Assembly (NCBI GenBank): GCA_016748015.1
Contig: JAAOMT010000479.1
Span: 536,888 to 600,887, forward strand
DNA from: Geosiphon pyriformis
Taxonomy: Eukaryota > Glomeromycota > Glomeromycetes > Archaeosporales > Geosiphonaceae
Length of the DNA: 64,000 nt
Direction: 5' to 3'
The translations under genes were made by a program, and so were the position numbers. The notes under the pieces were generated by a model. The model was given only the letters and a program-made list of their open reading frames with translations. It ran no database searches and was not told where the DNA came from. This document shows, one piece after another, positions 57,998 to 64,000 of the stretch (the first letter of the stretch is position 1; every line of letters starts with the position of its first letter).

Positions 57998-59280
57998 CAA
58001 CTTAAATTTTAATGTAAAAAATCATGTATATTAGCATCATGATGGGAATAAAGTAGAGGCTTGAAATTAAAGCTGGGTCATTGGACCAGTAATTAAGATA
58101 ATTCTTCAGTTTTAAGAACACGCATCTCAAATTGGCTTAATTGCTTGTAAATTTTTACGAAAAAAATTTTAAAAAAATTAATTCATTTCAAAATATTATA
58201 ATTATCAAAACCAATATGTATATAATTTGCATTGATATTTTTCTGTTTATTTTTTGGATTGCAAGAAATATATTAAATATTTTTATATTATTATTTAAAT
58301 TTTAGGCAATAAAACTCGGTTTATTTTATTAAAAAATTCAGCGTATTAATAAATGTAATGAAAAAGTTCAATAATTTAATTTTTCAAACATTGAAAATTT
58401 AAAAAATTAAAATTAATAATTTTTATTTAAAGGAAAATTTACAAATTATGAGATAGATTTTAATTCTTAAAATGGTAAAATTTTGATTTAAAAAATAACT
58501 TTATTTTATTCTAGGAGATTTTTTAGAATTTTAAAAAAATCTCAAAAATAACCTTATTCCCTTTATGGGAAATCTTAAAGGTTGATTTAGATTTGGGTTT
58601 TAGTTTCCAACTCATAATCGCGAAATTAAAACAAAAAAACGGGAAAACATTTACTCAGCATACTGAATAAAGCAAATATTCCTTCACCGAAAGTTTATCA
58701 AAAAAATATTTGTTTTGATTGAGATTTACAAAAAAGTTGTAGGTCACTTTCATTTGCTGTACCCAAATGGTAAGACTCTTTAATCGTCAATAAAATTTCT
58801 AAACTTTTGAAAATTGAATGAAAGGTAGGATTTGAAGATGAACTTTTTTCTATATGTGTTTTTATAAAAATAATAATAAAGAATTTTATTAGAGGAGACT
58901 AAAAATCCAGACTTAAGGTTTTTATCAGTTTTTGAGGCTTTTTTTTTTTATTGACTGCTAACTGATAAAATTTTATTCAAAATAAAATTGAATTATTTTG
59001 AATATTCGATTCATTTCGGTATTAATGTGTTTTTTTTTTGAGAATTGAATATTTCAGTTTATTCATCACGTAAGTTAGATTCCAAATCAATTTTCCTTTT
59101 TATATTTTGTTTTCCAAAAGAATTCGTTTTTAAACATTCCGTTTAAGAAACATATTGCCATTATAATGTGTTATCATGAGAAATAAAATTTTATTTCCAT
59201 ATTTTCAAATATTTGGACCATTGAAACATTTTATAATCCGTATACAAGACAATTTTATGTTGTTGTTGTTGTTGTCATCA

Positions 59281-59372
59281 TCAACATTAAAATCAAAATC
59301 AATATCAAAATCAATATCAAAATCAATATCAAAATCAATATCAACATCAATATCAACATCAACATCAACATT
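59281..59372 (+). repeat. 12-bp minisatellite (AAAATCAATATC)
   Basis: About seven imperfect units of AAAATCAATATC that grade into ATCAAC trinucleotide-like units. It creates a spurious Lys/Ser/Ile open frame. Confidence 0.85.
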
Positions 59373-59764
59373 CCAAGAAAAAGATTGAATATTTTTAATT
59401 TAAACAATTTGTTGAAATATTTAATGTCTAGAATTATTTGCTTTGACTAAGAACAGCTAACAAAATAGAAAATGAAAGTTTCAGATTTTTTAACAAATAA
59501 TGTCAACATAGATAATTTGATGTAACAGAGAACAAAAAGGAATATTCTTTAAATGATCGTTTTAAAATTTGTATAATCAAAAATCCAATCTTGGAAAGTT
59601 CTTAAAAATCTTTAAAAACCGTGAAAAAGTCTGAATTCGATACTATGGTAATTAAAATCTTGAAACTCATTATATGAAAAAACAAATATTAAATATTTTA
59701 TGTTTTAATATTTCAAAAATATAAAAAGTCCATTATCCTCCAAATACGTTAAAAAAGAATTTAA

Positions 59765-59797
59765 ACCAACCAACCAACCAACCAACCAACCAACCAC
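59765..59797 (+). repeat. (CCAA)n tetranucleotide microsatellite
   Basis: Eight CCAA/ACCA units in a row. Confidence 0.9.
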
Positions 59798-60524
59798 TGA
59801 AAAGTTCAAATGAATAAACAAAATGATTCTCATTATAAAAATATTTTATCAACAGAAAAATTTAGTTCGGGATATAGCGAACTAACACTTTATTTCATTT
59901 TCAAATCCTAAAATTCTCAATGGTGATTTTTGTTTGTTGTTAATTTTATATTTGTTTTATTTCTTATTTTCCAAATATTTAAATATACCAAGTGACATCA
60001 TTCATTAAAACACCTTCGATTGATCCTATTTTGGTAAAACACCACCTTTCTGCCTCTGTCGATCATACAATATTATCCTTTGTGAAATACCTTCTCCCGA
60101 TAACACATTTTACACAAAGTTTTTTTTTTTTTAGTGTTCCCAAGAAAGAAAAGATCTTTATAACAAATACACAAAAAAAGATATGGATCTTATTTGATAT
60201 ATAATTATATAATCCTTTACCAAGCTTAATTGAGAAACACTTGGTCTTTACACAGCCCAAAAATAGACTCGACATTTTTTTATTTGTAATACGACATGAG
60301 CCTGAAATTAGCCTTCCTAGAATTGGGAAACTTTGAATCAAAAAGTTCGACAATAAGATCCTTTTTATATTGGCATTTCATCATTGTCAAAAATCTATGT
60401 ATACTATATATGACATCGGAATCGCATTAATATCAAAATCTAATTTCGGACAAACCTAGAAAACTTTTTAAAACCACTCCGCAGAATCTAACATGTTTGG
60501 AAACGTACAGAACTATTTATAATG

Positions 60525-60525
<1 letters not shown>

Positions 60526-60600
<75 letters not shown>

Positions 60601-60611
60601 TAATAATAATA

Positions 60612-60654
<43 letters not shown>

Positions 60655-60668
60655 GTCATCATCATCTT
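60526..60668 (+). repeat. (AAT)n trinucleotide microsatellite
   Basis: About 125 bp of AAT/TAA repeats, broken three times by a TAAATAA phase slip, followed by a short (CAT)n tail. Confidence 0.95.
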
Positions 60669-61422
60669 CATCATCAAGTATTTTGATTATTGTTTATTTA
60701 CTATTTATCTATTATTTTTATTTTTAATAATTGAGTAGAAAAGATAAATTCAAAAGAGTGGCAAAAAATAAGAGGAATAACTTTTTTCCAAATAATCACT
60801 ATGGGCCTTATTATCCCAAACCCAAACTGAGCCAGTTACTTTGCAAAAAAAGAAAATGTAAAAATCTAATGAGGCTGATATTAAGACATCACAATGAATT
60901 TGATTTTTTTTATACACGTAACACACATCTTGGCAGTGTTTGAAAATTTATCCAATAATTAGAAATTCTGAGTTATACAATCTTTTTTTCCTTGGAATTT
61001 TTTTTTTTTGGAGTCGAAAAAACAATAAATCTATACTAATTAATTTTTTCAATTCACTTGTACTCACATGAATTTTAAAATGATGCTCTTATGAGAGAGA
61101 ACCATTTCTTTGTTTGGGTTACATTTCGTTCAATCTACCGAGATCAAAAACTTTCGGAAATAAATTATTTGGATCAAAATTTAATTCAAACCCTTTTTAT
61201 TTAATTCATTTATTAATTTTTTTTATTGTTTCAAAACTATTTTTGTCTTTAAAGTGAAGGATACATTTTTTAATTTTTAAGAAATTTTATTGTAATTAAG
61301 TTTTAAAGAATTTAGCTAAATCACAACCTCGCCTCATTACCATTCACTCAAAAATTTAACGTTATTCAAATTCGTTAAAAAGTCTCCCTTTTAACATTAA
61401 AGAAAACCAACACTAAATCAAA

Positions 61423-64000
61423 ATGATTTCAAACCATAGGTCATCTCCACTATCTTTATTATTAATTTCCATAATTCTTACTCCCTTAAAATCCCTTCTT
61501 TCTATATTGCTTCCATTCTATTCCTCCTCCTTCTCCTTCTCCTTCTCCTTCTCCTTATTCCATCTACCATATTTCACTCTCATATCGATATCGTTGCTTC
61601 TAATCAACCAATCAATACCACAAGCACAAGCATACTCCACACTTTCGTTTAATTTAAAATCTTCAAACGTCGCGATAGACAAGAGTAGTCAATACGCTGA
61701 TGGAACACTTCTATTTCGATTGCAAAAACGATTGAATGACAAATGTAGCGAACCAAAACTTCAATTCTTGGTCATAGATCCAAATGGCAATTACAATTTT
61801 CCCAATGTAAATTTCACGTTCCCTGGATTTAATTTTTGTAGAAATTTTTCCAATGAGAATACCGTACAAGATTATATTAGTTTTACAGCTTTCGGTAAAG
61901 ATCTTGCTTTTGTCGAGTATATGAAGAAGAATTCGTCGATGAAAAATGGTTTTGAAGAGGTAGGCCTTGTTTTTAATATCACCGATGGATCCGTGTTTAA
62001 AAGGTAAAAATCAATTTTTCACCATCTAGATTCTATATATCCATATAAAAAAAATTACATTTTTAAAAATATTAAACTTTTAAATTTCTTATTTTCTCCT
62101 TCCCTTTTTCATAGCGATATTTCGCTTGGAACACCACAAATCGTAAATGATATGCCCATTCCTGGAATTCTCACGGCAAACATGTTGGTTGACGATGGTG
62201 GAGTTTTACACGTAATGGGAAACAATGACAATACCGGTGTAAAGACTCGATGGTCAGAGTTTAAACAACCGTGAGTTGGTTTCAAGATTTTTTCCGTTTT
62301 TTTTTTGATCTTGTAAAAAATTATTTTAATTTTGTTACCTCTAAAATATAGAAATAAATCGCGAATTGTCGAGGAATATGCTAGCGGTGAATTTTTAGAT
62401 TCAAAGATCAAAAAAACCCTTTTTCCTACTGCCGCTGGTGGCTATGGTGTTGGATATTTATCTCAAGGTAGAATTTGATGATTTTGTTACATCTCAAACA
62501 CCCAATATATTGCATCACATATTGATTGTTCTTTTTGACCTAATCTAGCAACAACAAAAAACAACAGGTCGGATCCGACAGACTTTAAATATCTCGTTTA
62601 CGTGGCATTTCTTCGTCCAGAAGACTCAAACTTCATGGCACCTTTTTTAATTTACCAAACTACATATCCATTAAATGATCTTCAATTCATTCGTTGTCAT
62701 CCACAATATGATGTTGGCGGATACGCATGTATATTACAAGCAGATACAACTGAAAACGTTCGAAACCAAACAATTCCTAAACGACATTGGATAAAAGTTG
62801 CGTTTCTTTCCTCTGGTTCGATAAAATCTATCAATAAATTGGACATTGTAACAGATAAAGTCATTGACATTATTCCAATGCCGAAAGGAGGATATTTAGT
62901 GACCACCTTCAACATTACATCACGTCAAACCTCTGGACTAATTTATAAGAGTGATGGAAAGTTTAACTCAACCTGGGATTTTCCCGAGTCGATTACTTTA
63001 AGTTTTTCCCAGGTCTTTGGAATATTTCCAAATAATACTCTCTGGGAGGCTACTTTACCCACGAATAAATTATTCTCTATTGCTACAACGGATTTGCCAA
63101 AGTTCCTTGAAAATGGTGAGAGAAAATGATAAATATCTTTTTTTCTCTCAAGATATTAAATTGATCTTCGGCTAATTTTACTTGCTATCTAGACAAAGGA
63201 TACAATAACCCCTGGGTCGTTTCGTCAATCCCTGAAATTGATTCCAAAATTGATATTGGTTCAACAAACGTATCAATCACCTTTAAAGAGCCCATTCGAA
63301 TGTCCGTGGCAAACATGTCAATCTTCCAATCTGCTGCTACGGGTGATATTTTACGACAAACGTATAAGGGCTCTTCTTCAGATTATGTTCATGTGAATGA
63401 ACAAAACGTTACCACCGTTAATTTTTTCACATTGCCAAGCACGTTCAATCAACCTGGAGAGAATTACTATATTGTGTTGGATGGAAACTTTGTAACATCA
63501 ATCGAAACAGGGGAACCATTGTGGGGAATTCAAAAAGGGTATTGGAATTTTAACACTAGCAAGTTGCCAATTTTTTTTTAATTTAATTAAGATTTTTGAA
63601 ACTTTGCAGAAATTAATATTCAAATTTAATCCCAAAATCTTCTTATTGTAGAGAATACCAGTTTCATTTACGCTGGTAAAGAAAGCCTTAATTTCATCAT
63701 CTCACGTGTAATTGATGTTTTCGTCTTAATCGACTCACTTTTACGTAAATCAATTTTAATTTAGAGGAAGCAACTGGCCTTTTACGTTTAACACTGGATG
63801 GAACATACTACTTGAAGAATTTATCAGGTCCCGCAAAACCCGAATTCTTCAAGAGACTTTTGCAAGAAATCGCGGAAACCATTCCAATCGACGTGAAACG
63901 CCTATCAACTACCCAAAAATATCAATATGACCCAGATACCGGGAAAACTCGATACTTGATTCCATTAACTATCGCACCAACAAACGATGTTTACCAACGA
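61423..64000 (+). CDS. Secreted/surface glycoprotein of an unnamed repeated family (partial, runs off the edge)
   Basis: Exons: 61423-62003, 62115-62270, 62352-62467, 62549-63115 and 63193 to about 63570, then a short exon near 63651-63710 and one from about 63764 on. The N-terminus has a very hydrophobic, Ser/Leu/Phe-rich stretch (residues about 8-68) ending near QAQAYSTL, a likely signal peptide with a repeat-expanded core from (TCC TTC)n. The ectodomain has many N-x-S/T sites (NFTF, NFSN, NITS, NNTL, NVSI, NMSI). Repeating beta-propeller-like modules are suggested by PKGGYLVTTFN, YDVGGYACILQAD and PFLIYQTTYP. The late segment EATGLLRLTLDGTYYLKNLS followed by LLQEIAETIPIDVKRLS looks like a membrane-proximal module. 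I believe similar long proteins are numerous in arbuscular mycorrhizal fungi (recollection, not checked). No enzymatic domain recognised. Confidence 0.6.

Larger units (their letters stand above)
57998..61422. other. Long AT-rich intergenic region with microsatellites
   Basis: About 3.4 kb with no supportable gene. Frames at 59992-60204, 60731-60943 and on the minus strand are low-complexity. Contains the repeats listed separately. The last few hundred bases are the presumed promoter of the secreted-protein gene. Confidence 0.6.

Noticed and set aside
59176-59388. 70-codon Lys/Ser/Ile-rich ORF
   Set aside because: Created by the 12-bp minisatellite; no start context or homology.
60526-60668. 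Possible CRISPR-like or centromeric repeat
   Set aside because: Simple (AAT)n microsatellite without spacers.

Overview
This looks like a stretch of a very AT-rich, intron-dense, repeat-laden fungal nuclear genome. Most genes have short introns (about 65-120 nt, GT-AG). The gene set is fungal or opisthokont: a chromodomain/HDA2-3 class II histone-deacetylase-complex subunit, GID4, APC15, class-II eIF4E, a C9orf78/Tls1 homologue and importin-9/Kap114. The overall style (AT content, a degraded LINE type with an RNase H domain, dUTPase-bearing Ty3 elements, a large secreted-protein gene at the right edge) best fits an arbuscular mycorrhizal fungus (Glomeromycotina, Rhizophagus-like). That placement is inference, not proof.

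Layout. 1-645: 3' end of a LINE relic with a poly(A) tract. 646-2127: AT-rich spacer. 2128-5828 (+): chromodomain + HDA2/3 + coiled coil + C2H2 protein, 5 exons. 6588-8024 (-): GID4, 4 exons. 8025-10076: spacer with two unrecognised ORFs. 10077-10882 (+): APC15-like, 3 exons. 12142-13444 (+): eIF4E2/4EHP-like, 5 exons. About 13840-14760 (-): decayed TnpB/Fanzor-like RuvC nuclease. 15673-47819: a roughly 32-kb retrotransposon nest. 47820-50490 (-): LINE relic (RT, RNase H, zinc motif). 51052-52548 (+): C9orf78/Tls1. 52794-57997 (+): importin-9/Kap114. 57998-61422: AT-rich spacer with microsatellites. 61423-64000 (+, runs off the edge): secreted, N-glycosylatable protein of a repeated family.

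The nest can be read in layers. A minus-strand Ty3-type element (copy D of family E1, LTRs 16962-17754 and 46981-47819) was invaded by a plus-strand copy B of the same family (23595-43591, two 869-bp LTRs, 4-bp target duplication ATGC). B was then invaded by element E2 of a second family (29447-39307, two 968-bp LTRs). A solo LTR of a third family (44697-45563) sits in D's gag. All three internal regions carry stop codons or catalytic-site mutations.

The most interesting signal is the shared, unusual architecture of the two Ty3 families: a long N-terminal gag extension, a retropepsin, a cysteine-rich (probably zinc-binding) module, a dUTPase domain, RT-RNase H, integrase, and a conserved extra ORF of unknown function between integrase and the 3' LTR. 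A second strong signal is the TnpB/Fanzor relic. The host genes are mostly regulatory or nuclear (chromatin silencing, degradation, cell cycle, translation, splicing, histone import) and do not form an operon or evident cluster.
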